DNA of 64,000 nt from Plasmodium coatneyi (taxonomy: Eukaryota; Apicomplexa; Aconoidasida; Haemosporida; Plasmodiidae), in NCBI RefSeq assembly GCF_001680005.1, contig NC_033557.1:1-64000 (forward strand). Direction: 5' to 3'. Both the position numbers and the translations under genes were made by a program. Of the stretch, positions 21,501-32,251 are shown piece by piece (the stretch's first letter is position 1; each line of letters opens with the position of its first letter). The notes under the pieces are model-generated. The model was not told the origin of the DNA. It did not search any database and worked only from the letters and a program-made list of their open reading frames with translations.

Positions 21501-24024
21501 AGTGTGAATAGTGCTATATGCGAGAGTGATAGTGACGAACATGGCTTCAAGGCGGCGGAACATGGGGAGTTCTGTAAAATTATGTTAAAAAATGTAATGA
21601 TGGCAACGGATAAGCGGAATGAGCATAAGCAACACAATGATAATCCTGCATGTCAGAGGAAGTATATCCCATTATGTGACCTATTGAAAATATGGATGAT
21701 GCACATGGGAACAGTGTGTGCACCTAGGAAAGTTATGGAATATGTGTTCAAAGGTGTTGATGCATTGAATGAGCAGTGGAAAAATGAGAAAGAATATATG
21801 GATTGTGATTATAGTAAAGTTTCCGATCTTTATAGAGGGAAAACTGATATGGTGTATGAAATATCAACCTTATTAAGCAAAAGTACTGTGAGGGAAAAAT
21901 TAGGAACACTAAATACTAGAGGGTGGTGCGATCAGAGTAAAATAAGGTATTCAACAGTTCCTGAGAAGAACAAAGTATTTCAACGGAGTGATCAGGGAGG
22001 GAAAGACACAATGGTAAATAATGTAAACTTGGAAGAATTGGAGCACCTGGTTGAGAAGGTTGATGGAGGAATAAAGGAGGAAGAAGTAGAAATGGAGGGT
22101 ATAATAGAAGTTGTTCAACAAGTAGTTACTGAACAACAACAACAACAACAATCACAAGCAGTCCAACCTCCACCCCCACCACCAAGTACACCAGCACCAA
22201 AGAAAACAGGTAAGTCTCCAACTGTAGATTGTGATAAACAGGAAGCTGAGGAGGGTGCAGACTTAGATCTTAATTTTCTTGATTCTTGCTCTGAAGGTTC
22301 TAATAATATTCCAGCAGAATCATCCGCTCCTCCTCCTGATAATGAACACCTTGAGGCCAGTGTGTCTACCGGTCCTGTTGGTCAGGCAGGTACTCAGGTA
22401 GCTGACACTACTGCTGTTCCTTCAGGCGAAACTCAGGTTGTAACGCCATCTACTGGTCATATTCAACCTCCTGGTTCTTCAAACCCTGGTACTCCAGGTG
22501 GTGGTGCAAACAGTTTAGGTGGGGTAGGTGCCCCGGGAGCTGTTAGTTCTGCTCCTGTTGGTGGAGGTGGTTCTGCACAAGATGCTGATAGTCAAGATCC
22601 AACTAACACCAGTCATACTATTCATCAAACGAGTCAGAAGTTTCCTGTTGTAGACCAAAAGGGTCCAAAGGTAGATGTAAAAGATCCCCAGGTGGACACA
22701 CCATCCCAAGGAATAGGAGGAACAACAACCTTAACACCATCATCCTTACCAACATCAACAATAGCAACAGGAACAACAGGAGTATCGCCCCCTACAGCTG
22801 TTCCATTTGTTAGCAAGATGGACGACCTTTCCTACCTCCTTACCCCATCCCTTCCTACCATTCCTGTTTTCATTGGTACTTCTGCTATAAGTTATCTCCT
22901 TTGGAAGGTAAGAAAAAAAAGAAATAAAAAAAAAAGAAGAAAAAAAGGAAGGGTTAAAGAAGTTAAGGAGAAAGGAAGAAAGAAAAGGACGGAAAGGGAA
23001 AGAAAGAAAGAAAGAAAGAAAGAAAGAAAAGGAAGGAAAGAAAAGAAGAAAAGGAAGAAGAATAAAAAAAGAAGAAAGAAAAAAAAAGAAGAAGAAAATA
23101 AAAGGAGGGTTTAAGTTTCCGGGCTTCAGAGTGTAAGAACAACAACATGGCCTGCTACTTAATTGTTGAGGGGGTTGGAAGGAAGAAAGAGAATGAAAAA
23201 GAAAAAAAAAAAAGAAAAAAAGAATTAAGGTAAATGAATCACTGAGTGTGTGTAGGATTTCGTATTTTAGGGAAGTGTATGTGTAGGATTTCGCATTTTA
23301 GGGATGTGTGTGTGTAGGATTACACATTTTAGGGGTGCGTATGTAGGATTTCACATTTTATGGGGTGTGTATTTAGGAGTTCGCATTTTAGGGTGTGTAT
23401 TATTTTACACTTGGGTTTTGAAGTAGTAATTACAGTTGCGTGTGAACAAATATTTCACGCCCCTATTAAAGAAACATTTTTTTTCCTTTTTTTTTTTTTT
23501 TTTTTTTTTTGTAGTACTTTGGAATACTTCGTAAGACAAGAAAACGTTATAGAAAAGCTCCTAAAGCACTTGGTCCAAGTTTACAGGAACAACTCCTTGC
23601 TAATGCGGACGACCAGCCAGATGGTCCACATGCATATACTTTAATAAGGGAACGCAAACCTCGATCGACGCCTAGAAAAAAGAGGAAAAAACGAGGTGGT
23701 GGTAGGGCTGGTCGTAGTGGTGTACGTAGACGCATGATTATTGATATTCATTTAGAAATCTTAGACGAATGTCAAAGGGAAGATCTACATTCGACGAAGG
23801 AGGACTTTTTTGAAATTTTGGTTCAAGAATTTATGGGATCTGAACTTATGAAAGAAGAAAATGTTCCTGAGGAACAAGTTTTTCTGGTAGAAGTTCCTAA
23901 GGAAGAGGTTCCAAGTTCTGATTCCGGGTTTAGGGAAGAAGACTTTGTTCCAAAGGAAGGTGCTTCTAAGGAACAGGTCCAATGTTCAGATTTCTGGTTT
24001 AGGGAAGGAAGACTTTCTTCCTAA
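18581..24024 (+). CDS. SICAvar: SICA-2: SICAvar-type variant antigen, 5 exons
   Basis: Exons 18581-18661, 18805-19509, 20471-21254, 21406-22907, 23515-24024 (1193 aa; exon 3/4 joins in phase 1, others in phase 0). Residues 1-262 form an N-terminal module (REWIDDF, several Cys). Residues 263-523 are a highly charged Lys/Glu-rich module with scattered Cys and Trp. Residues 524 to about 750 are an alpha-type domain (MEWFTRFFNQP, CDLLKIWM). Then come a Gln run, a PPPPPP stretch and a long Ser/Thr/Gly/Pro stalk to about 1000. The membrane span is at about 1003-1024 (IGTSAISYLLWK). The SICA cytoplasmic domain is at 1025-1193. A perfect GTAAGT at 22210, in the phase-1 position where CRD exons normally end, lies inside the open exon 4. 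The cytoplasmic frame closes after an extra base near 24005, though repeat-like sequence continues. Confidence 0.9.
19680..20275 (+). repeat. 19-bp G-rich minisatellite in SICA-2 intron 2
   Basis: About 30 copies of GTGGTAGGTGGGTTGTTAA with variants (GTTAGGTGA units), filling most of intron 19510-20470. The array has a higher-order pattern: blocks of GTGGTAGGTGGGTTGTTAAG units separated by paired GTGAGTTGTTAG units at about 20010, 20130 and 20230. It is G-rich on the sense strand, so both DNA and pre-mRNA could form G-quadruplexes. Confidence 0.93.
23240..23400 (+). repeat. GT-rich repeat in the SICA-2 last intron
   Basis: About five copies around GTGTAGGATTTCGCATTTT with AGGGATGTGTG, in the same place as the SICA-1 array. 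The intron then has a conserved TTTGAAGTAGTAATTAC block and an acceptor preceded by about 35 nearly uninterrupted T residues. Confidence 0.82.
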
Positions 24025-24279
24025 TGGAAGGTATTCCTAAGGAAGATGTTCTTAAGGAAGGTGTTCCTAATGAACAGATTCTATGATCGGATTCCGGATT
24101 TAGGGAGGAAGACTTTGTTCCTACGAAAGATGTTCTTAGGGAACAGGCTCCAAGTTCAGATTCCAGGTTTAGGGAAGGAAGACTTTGCTTCTGAGGAAGA
24201 TGTTCCTAGGCAAGATATTTCTATGGTTAATGTTTCTGAGGAACAGGTTCCAAGTTCAGGCTTAGGGTTTAGTGTTTAG
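24025..24279 (+). pseudogene. Frame-shifted remainder of the SICA-2 cytoplasmic repeats
   Basis: After the stop at 24022-24024 the DNA keeps repeating GGTGTTCCTAAGGAA and CCAAGTTCAGATTCC units that encode the VPKEQVPSSDSGF motif in other SICA genes, but spread across different frames. At least two AGGGAAGGAAGAC sites carry one base more than the AGGGAGGAAGAC of the intact repeat. The end resembles that of SICA-1 (TTTAGGGTGTAG). It is a decayed extension of the domain or an assembly homopolymer effect. Confidence 0.65.
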
Positions 24280-24859
24280 GGTGTAGTCAATATATTTTTC
24301 TTTTTCTTTTTTTTTTTTTTGTATTGCATGAAAGTATACACGTTCATGTGTAATCAATATGAGCCGGGAAAAAAAAAAAAAAAATTTCTTCCCCACTTTA
24401 GTTTGACTTGTTTGGTAAAATTTTTTTTTATGGAAGAATTAAAAAAAATGCTTATTCATTTTGATACAAAAATTTTTTAACTTCAAAAATTTTTTTTTTG
24501 TTTCTTGAAATAAATATTTTTTCAAAATTTTCAACAACTTTTTTCTTTTTTTTTTTCTTCTTATCGCGCTCCTTTTTGGGAGTAACTTATTTCAAGTTGT
24601 TATTTAAACAAACACATGGAAGGAAGAAAAATAGTAACGAAATATGAAGAAGAGAAGGAAGGAAAAAAAGGAAAAAAGGAAAAAAGTGAAAGAAAGGGAA
24701 AAAAATGAAAAGTGCCATTTAGCTTCTTTGCACACTTCATATAAGTTGTGTTCACGGTGTTATTTATGCGTCTCCCTTTTGAGGGAGGGGGTAAACACTC
24801 ATTCAACATTCCAAATGAGTGTTACATTATAATGGTGATACATTCCGAAATGTGTTACA
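24280..24859. other. Convergent 3' spacer after SICA-2
   Basis: Carries the same ordered landmarks as the spacer after SICA-1: poly-T, a CATGTGTAAT block, TTAAAAAAAATGCTTATTCATTTTG, poly-T, an AAACAAACACATGGAAGG block, then a GAAGG purine run. No gene seen. Confidence 0.7.
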
Positions 24860-25138
24860 TTACATGTTTTGATAACCTACCATCCCGCGACCCGCCGTAC
24901 TATTATTTGTTTTTCCTCCCCTGTTAGGCTGTCTTGTGTATGGAGTAGAAGGTACTATTCCATCTATTGTAGAACTTTCTGTGGGACCTATTGTTGAATT
25001 TTCTGTGGAATATGTTGTTAAGGTGTCTTCTGTGGACGAACGAAAGTTATGTGTGCTGGACCTTCTCTTTCTTGTGTTGCTCCTTCCTCTTCCATTTCCA
25101 GAAGTGTTGTTACCAAACCAAGAATACCAGGGTTTATA
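24860..25138 (-). pseudogene. Orphan KIR cytoplasmic-tail exon
   Basis: A complete tail exon on the minus strand: acceptor AG, then 92 codons starting YKPWYSWFGNN, with a basic RKRRSS stretch, Ser/Thr-rich acidic repeats (TEDTLTTYSTENST) and the typical ending GYQNM plus stop. The expected upstream domain and membrane exon is absent. The next 0.8 kb (to 25932) is G-rich repeat, and the KIR-4 tail then begins. Position and tail ending match KIR-2 and KIR-9, so this is the residue of a third convergent SICA-KIR pair. It could only be used by very long trans-gene splicing, which I consider unlikely. Confidence 0.8.
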
Positions 25139-25932
25139 CTGAACGGAAGGAAGAAGGAAAAGGAGTGAAGGAAGGGATGTTGAAGGAGTGGGAGTGAAGG
25201 AAGGAATGTCTAAGGAGGAGGAAGGAAAGAAAGGAAAGGGTCTAAGGAGGAAGGAAGGAGGTGATCTAAGGAAGGAAAGGAAAGGGGCCCAAGGAGGAAG
25301 GAAGGTTGTTAGGTGATAGGTTGAAGGAAGGGTCTAAGGAGGGAGGAAGGAAAAGGATGGGTCTAAGGAAGTTTGTTAGGTGATGATGATAGGTCGAAGG
25401 AAGGTTGTTAGGGGTGTTAGAAGGGAGCATGATCTAAGGTGGAGGAAGGAAAGAAGGTTGTTAGAGGTGGTAGGTGGAAGGTTGTCGGATGGTTTAGGGT
25501 TTAGGGTGGTGGGTGGGTTGTTAGGTGGTAGGGTGGGGTATTATTATTTTAGTGTAGGTTCACATTTTATTTTAGTGTGTATTATTGTATTTTTAGTGTG
25601 TGTATGCGCATTATTTTATTTTAGTGTGAGCGAATTATATTATTTTAGTGTGCGTATGCTCACATAAATAATTATAATGTTGTTGCACATAATAATAATT
25701 ATGATATGTTTTGCACATAATGTTGTGGATGAACACAAAAAAATCGTTATAGAAATTTTAGTACAGTAAAAGAGGGGTTAAGTATATTGGCCCTATTCAA
25801 TCCTCTTTTGAGAATGAACTATTTTTCCTTTTATTATATTCGCTCTTCGTTCTTCCATCTGGGTGCTCATTCATTTAGATATTCTTTCTTATTTAGGTGG
25901 CGATCATCTAAGAAGATGTTGTGTTCCTTCAT
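25139..25932. repeat. G-rich degenerate minisatellite replacing a KIR body
   Basis: Composed of GGTCTAAGGAGGAAGGAAGG and GGTTGTTAGGTG variants. GGTTTAGGGTTTAGGG (25491-25507) is an interstitial telomere-like block. A TTATTTTAGTGTG repeat follows at 25545-25650. No exon of the orphan KIR tail's gene was found in it. Confidence 0.75.
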
Positions 25933-28177
25933 CTAGGTGGATGATGATGTAGTGTATGCAATAGAATATTCTGTTCCCGAATCAAATGTGGAAGAATCAT
26001 CTGCAGTACAAGAATCATGTTCCCCTCTTTCCATATTAAACCTTCGTTCTATTGCACTCCTTTTTTTTCTTCCAGTGCTTCTCTTTTCCCCTCCAAAACT
26101 GTTCCTTATCGAGAAAGGTAAAAGATCATACTGAAAAAAACGAAGAGCAGGGAATGCATATATATATATATATGTATGTGTGTGTACATATATGTAGACA
26201 CATATACGTATATATACTTACATATATATATGCAAAAAAAAAAAATTTCTTTTTTTCTTTTTCTTTTTCTTTTTCTTTTTTTTTTTTTTTTTAAATTTAC
26301 CTTATATAGAAAGGCAGCAATAGCAGGTACTCCAACTCCTGCTACTCCCAATATGGAAGAAATAGCGGTAGTAGTGGAGGTGTTGTTTCCAAGGGTGGTC
26401 GCCTCCCCACTCAACTCTTCAGTACACCCCGTAGTTTGGTCATCAGTTAGTTCCTTAACTGCTTCAAGAGAAGAAGGGGAAGGAAGGAGGGGGTCATCCC
26501 CTCCTTCCTCCCCTTCCTCCTCTGCAGACACCTCAGTACATTGCAATTTTGACATTCCTTCCTCTTCACAGAAACTTTTATAGTTTGTATCGAATTCATT
26601 ACAGTATGAAGGATCCTTTGTTTTACCATCCCCCTTGCAGTACGAAGTTACAGTGGAACATGCTTTAGTAATGTTTTCTAAGTGAGCTTTATATTTTTTA
26701 GTGCAGGAAGGTGTAGAAGCAGGTTTGGGAGCTGCCCTACTAAAATTTTGTTCTATCTTAGCGCGGTCTATGAAATATTCATAGACTATTTGTTTATAGT
26801 TGAGAGTGGTGAAGTCGTTGGCTTCGCTGAGGTTACTAAATTGCAATTCACATTTATGATTCTGAGGAATTTTATTTAATTCTTTTTTAATTGCTTCTAT
26901 AACAGTGGAAAATGAAATAGTAGAATTTGTTAATTTTTTATATAATAAATGCCCTAACCAATAATAGAGGAAGTTGCAGAATGGGTCGCGAGGTTCCTTC
27001 TCCATCCCTATTTTTGTAGAAACATAACATAATGCATTTGCAACTACCGTTGCATATTTCTGCTCTTCGAAATATGTTTTGATTGCGTCCCTTATTTTTA
27101 CTCTGGGGAAGCAAGAATAGTTGCAATAACCCTTACTGTCCTTAAACTTTTTATAATACTGCAAATATGAGTTCAATCTTTCCAAATGTGCTTTCTACAA
27201 ATATTGTTTAGGATCGTGTGAGGAGGGGGTTGTGTGTTAGGGGGAAGTTATATATATATACATATACATATATGTATATGTACATATATATGCACTTATA
27301 TATATATAGTTATATATATGTAGGTGGTGGTTGTGATTGGTGGTTTTTTTTTTTTTTTTATTATTACCGTTAGTTGGATAGTGGTTGCTTTTTTTGGTGC
27401 CTTTGTTGGTTTTGATGGACAAGGAGCTTTGTCCCCTGAGCATGATTCATCATCATCTTCCTCGTCTTCAGGCTCTAATTGAGACGATGAGGAACACTCT
27501 AATTTTGGCAATTCCGTATTCTTGCACTTCCCCCCCTGCATATATTTCCCTTCGAAATCTCTACAATAGTCATTGCTATTAGTCTTACAATAATTACATA
27601 ACTGTGTATATGCTGTTTGAGCTACCTCCCGGTATTGGTCATAATTCGAAATACGGGAGCATGCTTCATTCTCAGAATGTCTTTGTAAGTAGTCATAGTC
27701 ATAATAATAATCGAATACTTTTTTTCCCTTGGTGAAAATTTCCCAGCTATCATTATCCTTGTACAAGTGTGTACACTCCCTCTTGCACTCACTCCCACAT
27801 GGGAAATTCTTCAGTTTACTGTAAATTGAATTCATGAGTGTACTAACTGGTGGGTTCCTGTTTAGATTCCCCCTTATTCTATCACCTAGCCAATAATAAA
27901 AGAAATGACAAGGTTTATAATAACCCTCTGATTGTGCTTGCACTATGCGTGCGGAATAGTAGCTTCTCACAATTGCAGTGGCCAATTCCCTATCATGCAG
28001 CCATAAATCCCTGTTCCACACACCTAATGCCCCTCCTACACCTTCTATTACATCCTTCTTACAGTCCTTACTCCCACGACCTTCCTGACATTCCCCCTCC
28101 TTCCTTCCGAAGGCAGCGTATATTACTTGTGAGGGTAATTCTTCTGAAGGATCTTCCATATTGTCATGGGGTGTCAT
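25933..28177 (-). CDS. kir: KIR-4: two-domain KIR protein
   Basis: Exons in coding order: 27368-28177, 26301-27194, 25933-26130 (633 aa; phase 0 joins). Residues 1-270 hold a full KIR domain (LPSQVIYAAF, C-H-F-F-Y-Y-W-L-G-D, V-F-D-Y-Y-Y-D-Y, paired Cys), ending in an acidic D/E/Cys-rich linker with no membrane span. Residues 271-568 are a second KIR domain (C-N-F-L-Y-Y-W-L-G-H, V-Y-E-Y-F-I-D) with an acidic spacer and a membrane span at about 547-567 ending in AIAAFLYK. The tail is 65 aa, starts YDLLPFSIRN and ends in TTSSST. The first ATG (28177) is continuous with the first domain, so intron 1 is missing. The two large exons could be read as two genes, but the first lacks a span and tail and the second lacks a start exon, and their splice phases match. 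Confidence 0.82.
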
Positions 28178-29181
28178 TGTTCGGGTAGTTGTTTGTTTAT
28201 ATGTACATTGCTTCTTTGTTGTATATATATGGAATGTGGAATGTGGAATTTTATATATATGTTAGAAATGTGTTTCCTTAAATATATGCAGGCAGCATGT
28301 GTTCATGTGTGTTGGCATATTAATGTACATATATATATATATATATATTTGTTTTATGATTATGTAAAATATGGAAGTTTTTATGCAACTTTTTTTCTTT
28401 CTTCCTTTTTTTTGGAAGTTTTTACTTTTTTTTCCTTTTTATGGAATTTCTTACTTTCTTTTCTTTTTTTTTGGAAGTTTTTACTTTTTTTTCTTTTTTA
28501 TGGAAGTTTTTGCTTTCGTTACTTTTTTTTCCTTCCTTCTTTCCTTTTAAATAATGATGCATACATATATATGTATAGGAGTGTAATATGTTCTTCTTTT
28601 CTTCTTTTCATCACCCTGATAAGCAGATATTTGAGCAGGGGAAAAAAAACTTTTCCGTGCTTGTGCACTTTTAATTTATATTCAACTATTATTATTATAC
28701 AAACAGAAGGAATTATTCAAAATTTCTGCTAATACATACATATATATATGTATTGTACAGTTTATACATGTACAAAGAGAACACTTTTTTTCTCCTCTTC
28801 TCTGTGCATGTGTACACATTTATTAGTGTACATTTATTCAATATTTATTGAAAATAGCTCAATTATTTTTTGGATGAATGAAGTTACACATAATATATGG
28901 AATTATACGGAATTATTTATATGGAACAGAAATATTATATATTCATACTTTTGCACTTGTGCAATAATAATAGTACTCCGTGTAATATATAATCCTCTCG
29001 TGTAATATATATACACTCCTCTCGTGTAATATGTACATGCACCGATCCTTTCCGCCCTTTCTTCTTTATGATTTTGATGATGATAATCTGAGTAGCAATA
29101 ATAATAATAATAGTAGGAGGAGGGGAGAGGTTTTACTACTTTTTTTTTTGCGCACAAAGTTATCCAGAAGAACAACATGTT
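28178..29181. other. Intergenic region between KIR-4 and KIR-5
   Basis: AT-rich 5' flank of KIR-4 with a T-rich repeat of TTTTTTGGAAGTTTTTACT type (28400-28530), TATATA tracts and a CTCTCGTGTAATATATA duplication near 28995-29030. No exon recognised. Confidence 0.7.
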
Positions 29182-30632
29182 CTACATTCCTTGATAACGT
29201 ATATTATTTCGCCTATTTGGCGCAGTATTTGTTTTCCCTTTTCTGTGTTGCTCATTATAGATGGTAGAATTGTCTTCTGTTATGGAACTTCCTGCTGTGG
29301 ACGCTACTGTGGAATATTCTGTTCTTAACGTGTCGTCTGTTGTTAGTGTGTCGTTCTCAAAGTGATGACGTCCCATTGATGTTGTTCTTTTCATTCTTCT
29401 TCTACTTTTATTGTTCTTTGCAAAGTAGTTACCGACCCAGGAGGGTAGAAGGTTATACTACGAAGAAGGAGGAGGGGTGGAAGGAAGGGTGTAAAAATGT
29501 GTGTTGTATATATATATATATATTATAATTATTGCTCACCTTGTAAAGAAGGAATGTCATTGTTGGTAATCCTATGATGGTTGCCACTGCGGAAGGGACA
29601 ATGGTTCTAGCAGCACCACCAGCTTCCCCCTCCTGTAGAGATGAATGAATTTCTGACGCTTCCTGTGGTGATGATGAAGTAATTGCTGAAGAAACTCCTG
29701 AAGACAGCTGTTCTAAACAGGAAAGGAGATTTACCTCATCCATCTCGTCTTCTGTGTCTGGTGGAGGGACCTCTTCTTTGGATATTGCCTTTCCTTTTAG
29801 TTGTGATGGTGGTGGGATAGTACCACCACCACCATTACCTTCGAACTTGTCCCAGAATTTTTTAAAGTACGCATCTAGATTAGATGACCCACCTGCTTTT
29901 ATTGGTCCATAAGCACCATCAACTCCTCGATCTCCATCAGCTCCCTTATCTCCAGTTAGGTAAGCGTCATATTTCCCCTTACAGGAGGAATCATCAGACG
30001 GGCAATCCTTCAATTCTTTCCATATCGTTCTATAGTCGTAGTAATAGTCGAATACTTTTTTTCTTCGCTGAAAATCAATACAGGCAACATTATTGTGCAT
30101 AGTTCTACAGGTGCATTGTTGGCTGCCCAAGCTCTTCAATGTAGTGCATATTTTCCCCATAATGGTTCCAAATTGACCAGGTGTTAGCAAATTGTTACTT
30201 AATTTGTCCCCTACCCAAAAATAAAAAAAGTTGCACAGCTTCTCCGTGCATGACGACTGCTTAATTGTTTGCACTTTAGATAAAAGACACCATGAATTCG
30301 CAATTTCTATACCATATTTACTAGGATCCTCAAGGTTCTTTAATTTATTTACCAGTATACTTCCTATTCCTGTTCCCCAAGAATCGATATCCGGACACAT
30401 ATGTTTGTCACCATACTCGCCATTCTGGTTTTCTTCGAATTTTTGATAGATTTGTTTCGAAGGTAAATCATTCACCTTGCACTGTTCCTATAAGTGAAAT
30501 TAAGTGGAATATATGTATTCTAATGTGGCTACATATGTTACTTCATTATATCGCGGACAGCTGTATTGTATGAACAATATATATGTATCTACTTTGAACA
30601 GAAGAAACAACTATTAGTACTTCCTTTCCCAT
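29182..30632 (-). CDS. kir: KIR-5: KIR variant antigen with a collagen-like insert
   Basis: Firm exons: 29540-30487 (domain and span) and 29182-29457 (tail). Exon 1 is tentatively 30621-30632 (MGKE, donor GTACTA), which gives 411 aa; other starts are possible. The domain begins EQCKVNDLPSKQ and has the C-N-F-F-Y-F-W-V-G-D block and V-F-D-Y-Y-Y-D-Y. A Gly-X-Y stretch (GDKGADGDRGVDGAYG) lies where other KIRs have a Cys-rich segment. A Pro/Ser/acidic region then leads to a span at about 298-320 ending in MTFLLYK. The 91-aa tail starts YNLLPSWVGNYF and ends IRYQGM. Confidence 0.88.
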
Positions 30633-32251
30633 GGCTTGATGCTGTATATTAGTTCTTTTAAAAATAAATTCATTGCAGAATTATTCATGCATTTATGCTC
30701 GCTACATATATGTGAGGGTACTTTCTTTGTTTGTTCTGGTAATGATTATGAACAAGCACACATATATGCCAAATTAGCACAAATATATATAATTAAGGCA
30801 ATAAGTACGAATAAATGTGCTGTAATAATAGATTGACGAAGGGAGGAACGAATAAACTTTTTATATACAGTTCCTTCCTTCATTCATTTATTCCATTATT
30901 TTTGCATTATGTACAACCTCCCAGGAAGTATTATAATTATTTATTATTATGCACATGTGCGTTTCGGTTATTTAATATACATATATATATATATGTATAT
31001 ATATATGTTGGTATATATGTATATATATTAATTATACATATATATGAAGAAGATAGAGAAAGAAAGAAATGAAAAGTGTACTGTATGTGCGCATGCAGCA
31101 CTATAATAGTAGTCATTCCCTTTATCATAAATCCCTTCTTATTTATTTATATTCGCTCAGAATATGAAAAATTTTCTTTTTCTTCCCTTTTTTTTTTCGT
31201 TCTTTAATGAGAACACCACAAATGGTTCCTCTTTTGTATGCGTTATGTATATATGTTGTGCCATTTGAGCTACTTTTTCCTGCTTCCTTCCTTCCCTTTC
31301 CTTCCTTCTTTCCTTTTTTCTTCGTGAAATTTTATGAAGCTCCGAAAATTCAAGGAAATTCTACACAACGTTTCATTTGTGCTATTTCCTGAGTATATAA
31401 CATAAATACAGGTGCATATGATTATATATGTATGTATCACGGTCGTTATTCACATATTTACCTATCGCAGAATATAAGGTGGTAAATTATAAATGGGAAG
31501 AAAATGAAGTTCAAACTATTATATATTTATATTCTTCTTACCTCCTTTTCAGGGGGTGTCACAAATAAAAATAGGAAATAACAGATTATACACACATATA
31601 AAGGGTGGAAGGATAAATTAGGATCACATATATGTATATGTTCGGTGGTGGAGTTCCATTATGGAATATAGGTATAGGTTCCACTAAAATAGCAGTTCCA
31701 ATAGTAGCAGGTTGCACTTATCAAGTTGCACAAATCTTACATGTGTCCTTCCCAATTAAAAAAAAAAAAAAAACTGCCTTACATCCCTCTAACTGCTCAC
31801 CCAACTGCTGAAACCATGCCCTTCGACATCAGACCCCAATTGGGGGCTCCTATATATGTATCCGCTGGAATAAGGAACCCATTTTCCTCCTGCGGATACA
31901 TATATAGGAGCCCCCAATTGGGGTCTGATGCAGAATTTGTGAATTGTCCGAACAGGAGTATGTTCGTACTAGATATATGTATACGTGATCATCACAGTAT
32001 TCTTTCATTATATAGAATTTCGTATGGTTGACTACCTGGAAATAAGAACATTTTAAACCAAATGAATGCACTATGCACACTTATCCTGCTGAAAACACAC
32101 ATAGATATATATATGTATATATATATATATATAGAAGAGTGTTTGTACACAGGTAAGTTATGAACAAAAGGGGGAGGAGGGGATGGACATATTAATTATA
32201 AATTGGAGCGTGCAGAACATTTCTATTTATTTCTTTTCCTCTGTAGAGGCA
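30633..32251. other. Intergenic region between KIR-5 and KIR-6
   Basis: AT-rich, with TA microsatellites and a poly-A tract at about 31747-31763. It contains a striking perfect inverted repeat at 31827-31930, listed separately. No protein-coding exon recognised. Confidence 0.7.
31827..31930. repeat. 39-bp perfect inverted repeat (long hairpin)
   Basis: The left arm 31827-31865 (CATCAGACCCCAATTGGGGG...) and right arm 31892-31930 (...CCCCCAATTGGGGTCTGATG) are exact reverse complements over 39 bp, separated by a 26-nt loop. Within each arm, CCCCAATTGGGG is itself a palindrome. It lies about 320 bp downstream of the KIR-6 stop, in a non-coding interval. Confidence 0.95.

Noticed and set aside
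30490..30640. Confident placement of KIR-5 exon 1
   Set aside because: MGKE at 30621-30632 fits phase and strand but the donor is weak and it is only four codons, so I kept it as tentative within the KIR-5 model.
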